A stretch of DNA of 64,000 bases from Dastarcus helophoroides (GCA_028583605.1 CM053333.1:9828638-9892637), one strand, 5' to 3'; positions 22,089-34,330 are shown, counted from the stretch's first letter. A program made the numbers and translations. The notes: a model not told the origin generated them from the sequence alone.

Positions 22089-23881
22089 ATATCTACTTTA
22101 AGCCTAGTTAGGTGGTCAGTTAATGTGAGGGAGGGGGGAATTTAATTTGAATTTTTTATCAATCTGCCAATTTTATTTCGAAATTTTTAATTTTTCTAGG
22201 CATTTTCACTTGTCGTTTTCGAAATGTCGGTTTTAATTTTTGAATGCCGATTTCTCGAAATTCAGAGAAATGTTTTTGGTTACAAATTTCAAGCCTTTTT
22301 TAAAAGTTCAAGCCATTTTTAAAATTTCCTCCAACTTTTAATTTCAATCTCGAAACTTTCAGTTTTGACCTCACAATTTTGATTTTTTTGCAAAATTCGC
22401 ATTCAACCACGAAATTGTGAATGAAATTTGGAATTACTATTAGAAGTTTCGATTATTTTATTTTAAATCATGACCAAATTCGAAATTTTATAATCCAGAA
22501 GATTTTTTAATTTCAACTTTGGTCACAAAGTCAAAGTCAAAATTCAATTAAAGTCATGTTTTGCAATTTAGACTTTGCTCAGCATTTCAGTTTATTCCAG
22601 AAACTTCGCCTGTTCGAATTTAATTATTAAAAGTTCGAATTTAAATTTAAAATTTCGAATTTTTTTAAATTTCAGCAACAGAATTGAACGTTTGATTTTA
22701 TAGTCGAAAAATTTGACTTTTGAGAACAAAAATTTCGACAAAAAAATTAAATTTGAAAAAGTAAATTTAAATTTTCGGAAAGGAATAAAAAATGTCTGAA
22801 AAACAAAACCTTTTCTCAAAATATAAACATTTTCAGTTTTGGTTTTCTTTTAACATTTCACATTTTTTCAAAATTTTATTTTAGTTTTTTCAGAAATGAT
22901 GTGTTTTTATCAAAATTTTGTTATTAAAATTTTAAAAATTGAAATACAAATCTTGTTCCCTGAAACTAAGAAAGATTAAAAAAATCAACTTGCTCTAACG
23001 CGTTTCGATAGCCAAGCTGTCATCTTCAAAGAGATACTGATGACAAGATTTGTATTTCAATTTTTGAAGATAACGAAAATTAAAATTTCAAATTTCGTTT
23101 CTAATTTTATCCTAGATTTTAATGACTGAAGTAAAACTTTTAATTCAATCTTAAAACCTGACAAAAAAATGTACATTTTTAAAGAAAATTGTTGAATGTT
23201 CCCAAAATTTTCAATTTTTCGGTTTTGTTTTGATTCTAACTTTTTCTCAATCAAGCATAAAATCATAAAAGTAGAAATTCAGAAACCAGTTTTTTTAATT
23301 TTGAAGATTGTTACGAAATTGAATTCTTTTATCAAAATTTCTAGTTTCAGTTTGCAACATACACTCTAAAAATATTTTTGGCTTTTTATTTCCAAAATTT
23401 CGATTTTCATGTTTTTTCTCTACAAATTCAACAAAAGTCTTAATAAACAACTTAAAATCTAAAATTGACATTAGAAATTAAAACTAAAGAAATTTTAGAA
23501 AAAAGTAGAAATTTCCAAAAAAGATGTTCCAATATTTTTTGAAATTTCTACTTTTTGGTCCAAATTTTTAGTTCCAGATTAGATTTTTCTGCGAATTCTA
23601 GTCACAAAAATTTGGTTTTTTCTCCAAATTTTATGGCTTTTCTTAAATTGACAAATCAAAATTTTTGAACCTGAAAATTAAATTTCAAATCTCCGAAAAA
23701 CAAATTGATCGTTTATCGATTTTCTCTAATTTTTTCGACATAATTGAATTTTGCATAACCAATTGCATTCATCAACATTAACAACTACAACTGGAACAAC
23801 AACAAATATCAAATATTGGCACATTCTTTTTAAATCAAATTATTTTTTGTGGAGGTTTTAGTTTCTAGTTTTTTTTTTTTT
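22089..23881. other. AT-rich degenerate tract, no gene
   Basis: T-runs alternate with AAATTTCGAA-like words. The small frames here (22592-22819 and 23057-23266) are Phe/Lys/Leu-rich translations of this sequence. A family G element sits at 22929-23075. Confidence 0.5.
22929..23075 (+). mobile_element. Family G foldback element
   Basis: AAATTGAAATACAAATCTTG at the left is inverted at the right (CAAGATTTGTATTTCAATTT, about 23044-23063). Between them is the ACGCGTTTCGATAGCCAAGC block with, on the minus strand, TGAAGATGACAGC...GCTATCGAAACGCG. This is the clearest copy of the hairpin form of the family. Confidence 0.7.
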
Positions 23882-23973
23882 TAAGTTTAATCCATTCGCA
23901 AAGGGTAACCCCATTATGCTTTCAAAGCACTGGGAGTAGGATGCGGAAACAAGGATAGATGGCGATGAACCGC
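23882..23973 (-). repeat. LINE 3'-UTR fragment (copy H)
   Basis: TTTAATCCATTCGCAAAGGG through GATGAACCGCC matches the terminal ~90 bp of the LINE family and is preceded on the plus strand by a T-run (the poly-A tail). This is a severely 5'-truncated insertion. Confidence 0.85.
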
Positions 23974-25180
23974 CGTCTGTAACTTTTTTTTGTATCATAA
24001 GCAAAGTCTTCTTTACTTGCTCTAGAGAATTTTAGTTACAGACTTTACTAAACATATTATTAATTAAATTTATGTATAACTAAAATTACGTTTATCGTAA
24101 ATTTATGTTTAGAGAAATAAGAGCTCACTCTCAGTATCACCTGATCCTAGCTTCTTAAGAAGAAATGTAAACATTATTCAAAATATTTGCAGTTACGTCG
24201 ATAAAACTTTTTTAAGTGGGTTAAAAGAGCGTTTTTGATCAAGTTACCGTTATCCGCACCTTTGTCATTTTAAAAATCCTTGATTTCAAATTGCATCACC
24301 GCTTTAAATAAATTTGAACTACAAAGTGATATAATGGCATCTTGTTTTCATAAAAGTTATACGAACCAAGGTTCCCATAATTTCGATTTGCATTTAAAAT
24401 TAAGAGACGAATCAATTGCATAAATACAGAAATATTCGGTATAAATCTGACGCTTCCAATTTTAAAATATGCGCTTAGTTTATAAAAAATTCCTCTTCGT
24501 TTTTATTGCTCTGTGAATGGTATAACTCAAGGTTTTTCGGCTAGGAATAACGCGAAGAAGCGGCACTTTCATGTATCGTTAATTTTAACTAAAACGCAGA
24601 TAACGAGACACGACATTTTTCTACCAAGAAAGTCGGTAAAAGCTTAGCTGCGTTGGACATTCTTGAGGGCTATTATGATAGTCCATCTAGATAGACTGTC
24701 GGTTGAAGCCGAAAAATTCTTGCAAACTGAAAGTACTTAAGTTTTAAACCTGTGCGGATCGAGCACCGAGTTGTGATTAGTTTCTATGGATGCGTAAGGT
24801 ATATTTTGTATGTATTATGTATGCTACTTGCGTAGAATGCGTCGATAGCAATTGTAAGATGTAAACATGTCGCTACGTATTTACTCTATGCGTCGAAGTT
24901 TAATTTCTACAGCAGACTATTACATAATACAACGAATTAACCTCCACGAAGAATTTGAAAGTGTTCTGATTCCCAAAAAGAGCAATGGAGCATTCGATGA
25001 TGCAGACATGGCATAAATAACGAGACTGCATGTGATTCATATCTCTCTCTTTCGAATAAATTACCAATTTATTACATCTGTTACTTTAAGTTATTTTTCT
25101 GATTTTGTTTCCATGGAATGTAACACGATAATCAATTTTTATTTCTTTGAGATTGATTTCGATAAACTTTATTTTCGTTG
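23974..25180. other. No gene recognised
   Basis: Plain AT-rich sequence with no long frame, repeat or RNA gene that I can support. Confidence 0.45.
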
Positions 25181-26050
25181 AAGTTTAACCAAAAGGTAAT
25201 TTTAGATATACATAAACATTCACTCTACCTTTTAGTTAAACGTAAATTTTAGTTAAATATAAATTTGCTTAAGTGTCAATTTTAGTTAAATGTACAATGT
25301 ACATTTCGTCTAATGGAAATTGTAGTTAAAGGTAAATTTTAGTTAAACGTAGGATTCGTAAACCTAATTTTAGTTATCATAAATTTCTTTTAATGTAAAT
25401 TCTAGTTAAAACGTAAATTTGGTAGAAAGAAAACTTCAGTTAAACGTATATTTTGTTAATCATAAATTTTGGGTGAACAAAAATTTTGTTAAACCTAAGG
25501 TTGGCTAAACTTTAATTTGCTTAAATTTTCTTCAGTCATTTTAAATTAAATGTAAATCTCCATTAATCCTCAATTTTGATGAAAAAATAAATTTCATCAG
25601 AATTAAATCTCAGTTGAACGTAAATTTCGTTCAGTTTAGTTAAACATAAATTTCGGTAAACATAAATTTTCATTAAACGTAAATTTATAAAAGTAAATTT
25701 TAGTTAAATGTAAATTTGATGAAGCAAACATTTAAGTTAGACGTATATTTTGTTCCTTATAAATGTTAGAGAAATAAACATATTCGATAAAATATCCAAT
25801 TCCTTAGATACAAATTATAGTTAAACGTAAATTTTGTTAATCATACATTTTGAGTAAACGAAAAATTTTTTGAATGTAAGTTCTGTTAAAGCTAAATTTT
25901 AGTTAAACATAAATTATAGGCAAACGTAAATTTTGTTGAACATAAATTATTTAAATACTAAATTTCGTTAAACACAAATTTCCTCAAAAATAAGTTTTAA
26001 TTAAACGTAAATTTCATTGAACGTAAATATTTAAAGGTAAACCTAAATTT
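25180..26050. repeat. Decayed tandem repeat AGTTAAACGTAAATTT
   Basis: Variants of TTTTAGTTAAACGTAAATTT recur dozens of times at irregular spacing, with many substitutions. A small related patch is at 31335-31400. It runs directly into the heptamer block at 26053. Confidence 0.75.
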
Positions 26051-26052
26051 TA

Positions 26053-26118
26053 GGCAAACAGGGCCGTTGCGTGTAGGTGTGCAGGTTGTTCACCGCACAA
26101 GGGCGACTAACTAAAATA
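26053..26118. repeat. 66-bp GC-rich unit, first copy
   Basis: It begins GGCAAACAGGGCCGTTGCGT and ends GGGCGACTAACTAAAATAC. It is identical to 26743-26808, exactly 690 bp away, and far more GC-rich than anything near it. Confidence 0.9.
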
Positions 26119-26743
26119 CAAAATACGAAATACGAAATACGAAATACGAAATACGAAATACGAAATACGAAATACGAAATACGAAATACGAAATACGAAA
26201 TACGAAATACGAAATACGAAATACGAAATACGAAATACGAAATACGAAATACGAAATACGAAATACGAAATACGAAATACGAAATACGAAATACGAAATA
26301 CGAAATACGAAATACGAAATACGAAATACGAAATACGAAATACGAAATACGAAATACGAAATACGAAATACGAAATACGAAATACGAAATACGAAATACG
26401 AAATACGAAATACGAAATACGAAATACGAAATACGAAATACGAAATACGAAATACGAAATACGAAATACGAAATACGAAATACGAAATACGAAATACGAA
26501 ATACGAAATACGAAATACGAAATACGAAATACGAAATACGAAATACGAAATACGAAATACGAAATACGAAATACGAAATACGAAATACGAAATACGAAAT
26601 ACGAAATACGAAATACGAAATACGAAATACGAAATACGAAATACGAAATACGAAATACGAAATACGAAATACGAAATACGAAATACGAAATACGACATAC
26701 GAAATACGAAATACGAAATACGAAATACGAAATACGAAATACG
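26113..26743. repeat. Heptanucleotide satellite (AAATACG)n, about 90 copies
   Basis: The array is almost perfectly homogeneous; a single A-to-C change near 26696 is the only variant I saw. Seven is not a multiple of three, so every frame stays open and reads as a seven-residue repeat (NTKYEIR on plus, FVFRISY on minus). Those frames are artefacts of the repeat. Confidence 0.97.
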
Positions 26744-26808
26744 GCAAACAGGGCCGTTGCGTGTAGGTGTGCAGGTTGTTCACCGCACAAGGGCGACTAA
26801 CTAAAATA
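26743..26808. repeat. 66-bp GC-rich unit, second copy
   Basis: Identical to 26053-26118. Together they show the block was duplicated as unit plus heptamer array. Confidence 0.9.
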
Positions 26809-26970
26809 CGAAATACGAACTACGAACTACGAAATACGAAATACGAAACACGAAATACGAACTACGAAATACGAAATACGAAATACGAAATACGAAATAC
26901 AAAATACAAACACCCAACACCAAATACCAGATACAAGATACAGAACACAAAATGCAACATACAAAATAGA
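26801..26970. repeat. Second, decaying heptamer array
   Basis: AAATACG with frequent AACTACG and AAACACG variants decays by about 26900 into AAATACA, CCAAATACC and similar. It is much more diverged than the first array. Confidence 0.85.
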
Positions 26971-28330
26971 AAACGCAAAATTATTTTCAAATATTTCCAA
27001 TATTCTGACTTGTTTACTAGTGTGGGTTCGAACTACACAATATATTTCCTAGTTTTAAGTTTTCACTTCTATCGGCAGTCTCCATGACTGCCTATTTTTT
27101 TTAACTTTAAATAAAATGTTCTCTTTGCCTTTTATATTGATATTTTTTTTTATAAGAATTTTTAAGTGCGAACCAATTTGAGATCCAATATTTCAGAAAA
27201 ACTTCGAATAATCTGGTTTAGTAGAAACTTCGAAAGGAAACTCGAATTTCTGAAACTCTTTTGCCATACTTTTCGATGCCTTTTTTTTCTAAAAATTTAC
27301 CTTTTACTTTGAATATTTGAATATCGAGTTGAACACTCAAATTTTGCTTTTTTCTAAAATGTTGACTTTAATACAAAAATTTGAAATTTCTTAATCGACC
27401 TTTTGATTCTTATGCAAATTTCGAGATTTTTTTCTTGATATAATTTTATGATATTTTTTGATAAGTATTTTAAATTTACTCAGCGATTTTCTTAAACTTC
27501 AAGAAATATTTTGTACCGTTTTAGTGTCTTTTTTATAAAAATAACATACTTTCGAAGTTTCGAAACAAATTGGAGAAAAAAGAAAATTTTTTTATATAAT
27601 TTTCCCGTTTTTGTTTTTAAACTGTCACCCTTTCCGAAAATCGCGATTTACATTTACAATTTTATATTTCCCTTTCGATTCATACTTAGAAGTTTCAGAT
27701 TTTTAGCCAAAATTTCGAAGAAAAAAGTCGAAAAGTCAAAATTTCGAATAAAAAAGTCGAAATTTCGAAGAAAAAAGTCGAAATTTCGATACTAAAAGTC
27801 AAATATATTTAGGATGAGCTTTATATAAATTTCGACATTTTTTCTGCTCGACTCGAAATTTCATTATCTTTTGAATATTTTTAAAATTCTAGACTTAAAC
27901 CTAAATAGTCCATTTTTTCAACATATCAACTTTTTTCTCGAAATTTTTACTTTTCTAGAAATTTAGGAATTTTGAGCGAAACAATTCAAGGTTATAAGTA
28001 GACATTTCGGGAATTTTGAAGTTGCTCTAGGTTTATACATACTTACAATTTTTCTTTTTCTGTTAATTTTTTTAAAATTCGAAGTTTCGAGGGAAAAGTT
28101 TAATATTTTAATTTAGAGTCAAAAATTAGCTATTAATACCAAAACATAGGAAGTAAACCTGCAGATTTAATACATTTTCTGTCCGCCAAAATTTTCAGTT
28201 TTTATTTTCAAAATTTTGGGATTTTCTAAAATTTGAATATTATTTCAAATTTTAGTCATTCTTCGAAATTTTGCATTTTTTATCGAAATTGTAAAATTCG
28301 TTTTCCTCGAAATTCCTAGTTCAAAGTAAC
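26971..28330. other. AT-rich degenerate tract, no gene
   Basis: Mostly TTTCGAAATTT-like words. 27715-27790 has three or four copies of AAAAAAGTCGAAATTTCGA. The frame at 27511-27795 is a translation of this. Confidence 0.5.
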
Positions 28331-29070
28331 TCTAACTTAAGATTTTTTTAAGTTTCACTCTTAAAAGTTCTCAAATTCTAGTTTTTTGACCACAACTTTT
28401 CAATATTTCAACATTTTAATAGTCAGTCTCTAAACAATTGATTTCTCTCTGGAAATAACGATCTTTTCTCGAAAAAAATTGATAATTTTGAATTTAAAAT
28501 TACCTTTTTTAAGTTTCCCAGCTTTAAATATTCTCAAAATTTTTATTTATCCTAGTTTTTTGCCACAGCTTGATTTTTCTAATAAATGTCCACGTTTTAA
28601 AAGTCAGTCTTTAAATAGTTGTTTCTCTTTTTAAATAACGATCTTTTCTCGAAAGTAAGAATGATAATTTTGAATTTAAAGTTAAAATTTTTTTTAAGCT
28701 TCACACAGTTTTAAACATTCTCAAAATTTTGATTAATCCCAGTTTGTTTGCTGCAACTTGATTTTTCTAATAAATTTCAACAATTTAAAAGTCAGTCTCT
28801 TAACAATTGTTTTCTCTTTGGAAATAACGATTTTTTTCGAAAAAAAACTGATAATTTTAAATTTAAAGTTAATTTTTGTTGTTTAACACTTTTAAAAGTT
28901 CTCAAAATTTTGATTTATCCTAGTTTTGTTTCCACAATTTGATTTTTCAAGTAAATTTTAACATTTTAAAAGTCAACCTCTAAACAACTGTTTTCTCTTT
29001 GAAAATAACGATCTTTTCTCGAAAAGAAGACTGATAATTTTAAAATTAAAGATAAATATTTCCGATTAAA
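28330..29070. repeat. Tandem repeat, about 181-bp period, four units
   Basis: The marker AATAACGATCTTTTCTCGAA (one copy altered) has its AACGA at 28457, 28637, 28826 and 29007. Shared landmarks are AAAGTCAGTCTCTAAACAAT and TTCTCAAAATTTTGATTTAT. Confidence 0.8.
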
Positions 29071-29204
29071 ATTGACATTTTAAAAAGCGAAAAATCGAAA
29101 TTTAAAAAACGCTCATCTAAATGAAATAGTTTCTAAAATACATTAATTAAACTGTCTGGAAATTTTGTATTTGGTACCGTAAATGGTAGAAATTTTGGGA
29201 ACAT

Positions 29205-30200
29205 GTTCTTGCTTCTTCTTCTTTTTTTTTTCCTTCTCCTTTTTCATCTTCTTCTTCTTCTCCTTATTCTTCTTCTCCTTCTTCCTCTCCTTCTTCTTCT
29301 CATTCTTCTTCTCCTTCTCTTTCTTTGCCTCCTCCTCCTTCTTCTTCTTTTCCTTCATCTTCTTCTTCTCCTCCTCCTTATCCATCTTCTCCTTCTTTTT
29401 CTTCAACTTCTTCTTCTTCTACGTCTTCTTCTCCTTCTTCTTCTTCTCCTTCATTTTCTTCCCCTCCTTCTTCCTCTTCATCTTCTTTTTCTTCTTCTTC
29501 TTCTTCTTTTCCTCCTTATTCTTCTCCTTCTTCTTCTTCTTCTTTATTTTTTTTCCTCCTTCTTCATCTTCTTCTTCTTTTTTTCTTCTTCTTCTTCTCC
29601 TTCTTCTTCTTCTTCTCCTTCATTTTCTCCTTCTTCTCCTTTTTCTTCTTCTGCTTCTTCTCCTTCTTCTCCTTTTTCTCCTTCTTCTCCTTCTTCTCCT
29701 TCTTCTCCTTCTTCTCCTGCTTTTCCTTCTTCTCATTCTTCTTCTTCTTCTTCTTAGTTAGGACGTATGTCCTGTTCTTTTTATAGCTTCTATTATTCCG
29801 TCTGTTATTCTTCTTCTCCTTCATTTTCTTCCCCTCCTTCTTCTTCTCCTTCATTTTTTTCCCCTCCTTCTTCTTTTTCATCTTCTTTTTCTTCTTGTTC
29901 TTTTCCTCCTCCTTCTTGGTAAGCACGATCTTTCCCAGGCAACAATGCCGATATGCCTGTCTTCCTCCTTCTTCTTCTTCTCCTTCATTTTCTTTTCCTC
30001 CTTCTTCTTCTTCTTCTCCTTCATTTTCTCCTTCTTCTCCCTCTTTTCCTTCTTCTGCTTCTTTTCCTTCTTCTCCTTCTTTTCCTTCTTCTCCTTCTTC
30101 TCATTCTTGGTCTCCTTCTTCTTCTTCTCCTTCTTCTTCTTCTTAGTTAGGACGTATGTCCTGTTCTTTTTGTAGCTTCTATTATTCCGTCTGTTATTCT
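29205..30200. repeat. CTT/CTC-rich array in two segments, about 389-bp period
   Basis: The polypyrimidine blocks 29205-29753 and 29812-30142 each end in the same 58-bp non-repetitive tail (TTAGTTAGGACGTATGTCCT... at 29754 and 30143). The tail contains the palindrome GGACGTATGTCC. Open Phe/Ser/Leu-rich and Lys/Glu-rich frames across this region are artefacts. Confidence 0.9.
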
Positions 30201-30345
30201 TGTTCCTGTGATGTGGATCTCCAGCGCTCATACCATCGCTTTGGGGGTCTTCCTGGTGGTCTAGAACTGTTTGGTTTTTGGGTTTTAGAAATCTAAAGGT
30301 AATCTGTTGTTTGTCATTCCATCGACGTGGTCCCTCCACGCTTTC
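30200..30345 (-). pseudogene. Possible LINE ORF2 tail fossil
   Basis: On the minus strand 30345-30290 reads AWRDHVDGMTNNRLPLDF. This resembles the W..H..RM...R.P block found near the C-terminus of many insect LINE ORF2 proteins. The frame has stops soon after. It lies directly before the CTT array. The similarity is short and from memory of the family's general shape. Confidence 0.3.
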
Positions 30346-30349
30346 CTTC

Positions 30350-31310
30350 TTTTTATTTCAATTTCTAAAATATGTTTAGAATTTATACTTGTAGACAAAA
30401 TTTGAAATTTCAAAAACATCTGAATTTTGAAAAAAGAGAAAGATTCTCGTTTTAAACTGAATTTCTAAGAACATAATTCGAAATTTGCAGAAAAAGTCTT
30501 CAACTTTGTATACCAATTTTGTTTCTATATTTGTCCCTTGATCCAAAATTTTCTGATATGTATGTGATTTTTCCTTTCTTTTTTTAATAATTTAGTTTAA
30601 CTTAAATTCAAAAATTTGACTTCAATGTCGACTTTTCAGCTTTAGTTTCAAAATTTTGGTAATAACCTTGAAATTATTTTGATTATAATCTTAACAAAGC
30701 TGATATATGGAGAAAAAGTTGAAATGTCGATCAAAAAGTAGAAAGTTTGAATTTAGGGCTGATTGAAACAAAAATAATCGAAATTTCTGAAAAAAGTCAA
30801 TTTCAAAGAAAACTTACACTATTTTAGATTTTCTTACAAAAATCGAAATAATTCCTGAAAAAAGGGGAAAATTTGAGAAAAATTAATTTCAACTTACTAG
30901 ATCTCGTAACTTTGAAATTTGTTCTTGAAATGTTAGGTGTGATCTAAAAAGTTCAAACCTACGAAACAAAGCTACATAATTTAAATAAAAAAGTCCCTAA
31001 ATTTTAAATTTAAACTCGAAATTTTAAGAATCTCTTCTTAATGTTCTCACATTGGAAATCGAAGTTATTTTCGAGAAAAATACCGTCTGTCTGATTGAAT
31101 TCGAGTTTTTCTCGAAATCTTCTTGCATAAAATGCAGACCTTAAATTTTTTTGAGGTTGGAAATTTGAAATATTGTTTACAAAAGTCGAGCCGTCTGAAA
31201 TTTAGACTTCTAAGTTTAAATTTGAAATTTTTGTTTATTACTCTTAATTTTAATTTTTTATAGAAATTTTGTAATATTAAATTTGTTGAATATAAAGGGA
31301 GGGAAGATAA
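30350..31310. other. AT-rich degenerate tract, no gene
   Basis: AAATTTCGAAA-like words in both orientations; no frame of interest. Confidence 0.5.
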
Positions 31311-32388
31311 GGGCTTAAAATTTGCATAAAGGCAGCGGAGTAAATTTCATTGGACGTAAATTTTACTTAAATATTGTTAAACGTAAAAAAATGTAAACTT
31401 GTCGCCTGTGACTTTCGCAACTTCATCTTTAGCTAATATAAAAAAAAAAAACGGTTAGTACATTTCATAATGTATTGAATACGTGGGGTCATAGTTTCTT
31501 AGAACCAGCAATCTGATAACCGCATCTTAAATTATTAATAATATCGCGATTTAACTTTCTCCTGTCAATCGTTTCTATGATTCATCCAGCGATTAAACCT
31601 CATTCAAATAATCGTCCGTCAAGCCGTCCGTAATCGGCTGTTTATTTGGGTTTTTTCAACGCTAATGCCGGCTACACGTTTATGTACTCAAGTTAATTAG
31701 TTAACAAAGCGTAAAAGTTAAAATCTTTAATAAAGCGTACTTTCATTATCTGGCATATCTACGGAGAAGTATTTTAACGGCTTTTGCGTAGGAGATTCGC
31801 GATAGTTATGTTTTAAAGCTGGGAAAAATGTTAATAATAAAGCGTTCGGGGAACTTTCAGGCGTAAAATATTGCGTTATTAATATCTCTACGCACATTTA
31901 CATCCAAATTGACATAATTTTAATTTTACTGGTCTTTTTAGGGACGAGAAGAAGTCTCTTAAATTTCCACTGACGCTCGTAAACCGTGATAAATTGTTAT
32001 CTTTACGACCGCAAATTTTCTTATGTAGTAACGATCCATTGATGGAAAGTCGTTTCAAATTGCTTACATATTAAAATATATGACGTATATTGCAGGTCTA
32101 ATTAACCGATTGAGAATCTACGAGGCTCCATCAACTTGTATCGTAAAGTAATTAATCTGAATATTCATTGCGTTATCCTTCTCCGCTGAAGATCTCTTTC
32201 CGCACTATATTTTCATCTTTATAATTTTTTAATAAAACCTTCCAGGAAAAATGCTCAGGTTCCTGAGTGACTCACTTCTGACATAGTTTTTTATTCAAGT
32301 GGCTACAACAAACATCAACAGTTTCTCTGGGTGGCCAATATTGCTTAAGCGAGGTTGCAAATTGACAAACGGCAATAAATTGAGCCAG
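31311..32388. other. Plain sequence, no gene recognised
   Basis: Less repetitive than the flanks, with more balanced composition around 31550-32200. No exon with convincing splice sites was found. Confidence 0.4.
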
Positions 32389-32562
32389 TTTTCGTTTTTA
32401 GTTGATTTAAGGCGTAGATGTCAACCAAATTGAACTACAATTTTTATTTGGAAGTTAAACATTACACTTTAAAATGTAAATCAAAAAAGTTATTCTTTCT
32501 TGGAAAAAAAAAACAATTTTGACAGCACAATGTAAAACCATGAAAATTTCGAGGAAACAGCC
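32389..32562. repeat. Direct repeat flanking the first pentamer array (left)
   Basis: TTTTCGTTTTTAGTTGATTT through GAAAATTTCGAGGAAACAGCC matches 33785-33992. The right copy has about 40 bp more (CTAAATATTTTTTTCGCC). Confidence 0.9.
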
Positions 32563-33780
32563 TTTCTCTTCTATTCTTTTACCTTTCCTTCTCTTCTCTT
32601 CTCTTTTCTTACATTATCTTCTTTTCTCTTCTCTTCTCTTCTCTTACTTTTCCTTCCCTTCCTTTCCCTTCCCGTCCCTTCCTTTCCCTTCCCTTTCCTT
32701 CTGGTCTCTTCTCTTCTTTTTTCTTCCCTTTCCTTCTCTTCTCTTTTTCTCTCTTCTTTTCCCTTCCCTTCCATTTCCTTTCCTTCCCTTACCTTTCCTT
32801 CCCTTTTGTTCTCTTCTCTTCTTTTTTTCTTCTCTTCTCTTCTCCTCTCTTCCTTTCCCTTCCCTTTCCTTTCCTTCCCTTCTGTTCTCTTCCCTTGTTT
32901 TCTTTTCTTCTCTTCTCTTCTCTTCTCTTCTGTTCTCTTCTCTTTTCTTCTCTTCTCTTCTCTTCTCTTCTCTTCTCTTCTCTTTTCTTCTCTTCCCTTC
33001 TCTTCTCTTCTCTTCTCTTCTCTTCTCTTCTCTTCTCTTCTATTTTCTTCTCTTCTCTACGCTTCTCTTCTCTTTTTTCTCTTCTCTTCTCTTCTTTTCT
33101 CTTCTCTTCTCTTCTCCTACTTTTCCTTCCCTTCCTTTCCCTTTTCTTTCCTTCTGTTCTCTTCTCTTCTTTTTTCTTCTCTTACCTTCTCTTCTTCTCT
33201 CTTCTTTTCTCTTCCCTTCCATTTCCTTTCCTTTCCTTACCTTTCCTTTCCCTTTGTTCTCTTCTCTTCTTTTTTCTTCTCTTCTCTTTTCCTCTCTTTC
33301 TTTCCCTTCCCTTTCCTTTCCTTCCCTTCTATTCTCTTCCCTTATTTTCTCTTCTTTTCTCTTCTCTTCTCTTCTCTTTTCTTACATTATCTACTTTTCT
33401 CTTCTCTTCTCTTCTCTTCTTTTCTCTTATCTTCTCTTACTTTTCCTTCCCTTCCTTTCCCTTCCCGTCCCTTCCTTTCCCTTCCCTTTCCTTCTGGTCT
33501 TTTCTCTTCTTTTTTCTTCCCTTCCCTTTCCTTCTCTTCTTCTCTCTCCTTTTCCCTTCCCTTCCATTTCTTTTTTCTTCCCTTTTCTTCTCTTCTCTTC
33601 TCTTCTCTTTTCTTCTCTTCTCTTCTCTTCTCTTCTCTTCTCTTTTCTTCTCTTCTCTTCTCTTCTCTTCTCTTCTCTTCTTTTCTCTTCTCTTCTCTTT
33701 CCTTCCCTTCCCTTCCCTTCCCTTTCCTTCCCTTCCCTTCCCTTCCTTTTTCTTCCCTTCCCTTCCCTTCCCTTCCCTCG
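32563..33780. repeat. TTCTC/TTCCC pentamer array 1
   Basis: A pure polypyrimidine plus strand of five-base units, alternating between TTCTC, TTCCC and TTTCC zones. Sub-blocks of a few hundred bases recur within it (for example the CTTCCCGTCCCTTCC block near 32667 and 33460). Long Phe/Ser/Leu and Lys/Glu/Arg frames are artefacts. Confidence 0.95.
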
Positions 33781-33784
33781 TCGA

Positions 33785-33992
33785 TTTTCGTTTTTAGTTG
33801 ATTTAAGGGCGCAGGTGTCAACCAAATTGAACTACAATGTTTAATTTGGAAGTTGAACGTTACACTTTAAAATGTAAATCAAAAAGATTATTCTTTCTTG
33901 AAAAACAAGCCATTTTGACAGCACAAATCTAAATATTTTTTTCGCCTAAACTGTACACAATGTAAAACCATGAAAATTTCGAGGGAATAGCC
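33785..33992. repeat. Direct repeat flanking the first pentamer array (right)
   Basis: Second copy of 32389-32562. The pair implies a tandem duplication with the array expanding between the copies. Confidence 0.9.
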
Positions 33993-34186
33993 AAATAAAA
34001 AAAAATTTCTAAGCTTCTTCTGGAATGTCTTTTTTTTCCTGAAATTTAAACTGTTTCAGATCTTCGATTTTAAATTCACGCTTACGACTTTGTTCCGATA
34101 ATTTTGTATCTAGCCAAAATTTTTGAAGTCAAAATTTTGGGCAAAAATTTAATTGAAAACAATGTGAAATTTTGACAAAGAAATTC

Positions 34187-34330
34187 GGTGGAACGGACTG
34201 GTCCTTGGTATTTTCAAAAATTGAAATACAAATCTTGTTCCCGCAACCAAAAAAGATTAAAAACCACGACAAAGGTTGCTTTAACGCATTTCGATGTCCA
34301 AGACGTCATGTTCAGGGAGATTACGAGAAA
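34187..34330 (+). mobile_element. Family G element
   Basis: It starts GGTGGAACGGACTGGTCCTT, then TTGAAATACAAATCTTG, then the block GCATTTCGATGTCCAAGACG. It lacks the right inverted repeat seen at 22929-23075. Confidence 0.65.

Noticed and set aside
26043..26790. Long open frames reading FVFRISY or NTKYEIR repeats on both strands
   Set aside because: A stop-free heptamer array keeps every frame open. The coding look is purely due to the repeat.
27010..27040. GGGTTCGAACTA as a tRNA T-arm
   Set aside because: The B-box consensus is not fully met and no acceptor, D-arm or anticodon arm can be placed upstream.
29143..30339. Long Phe/Ser/Leu-rich and Lys/Glu-rich frames
   Set aside because: Translations of CTT/GAA microsatellite in all frames; only the short stretch 30200-30345 was kept, as a possible LINE fossil.
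32519..33844. 441-codon frame rich in Phe, Ser, Leu, which would look like a membrane protein
   Set aside because: Pure polypyrimidine pentamer array with overlapping open frames on both strands.
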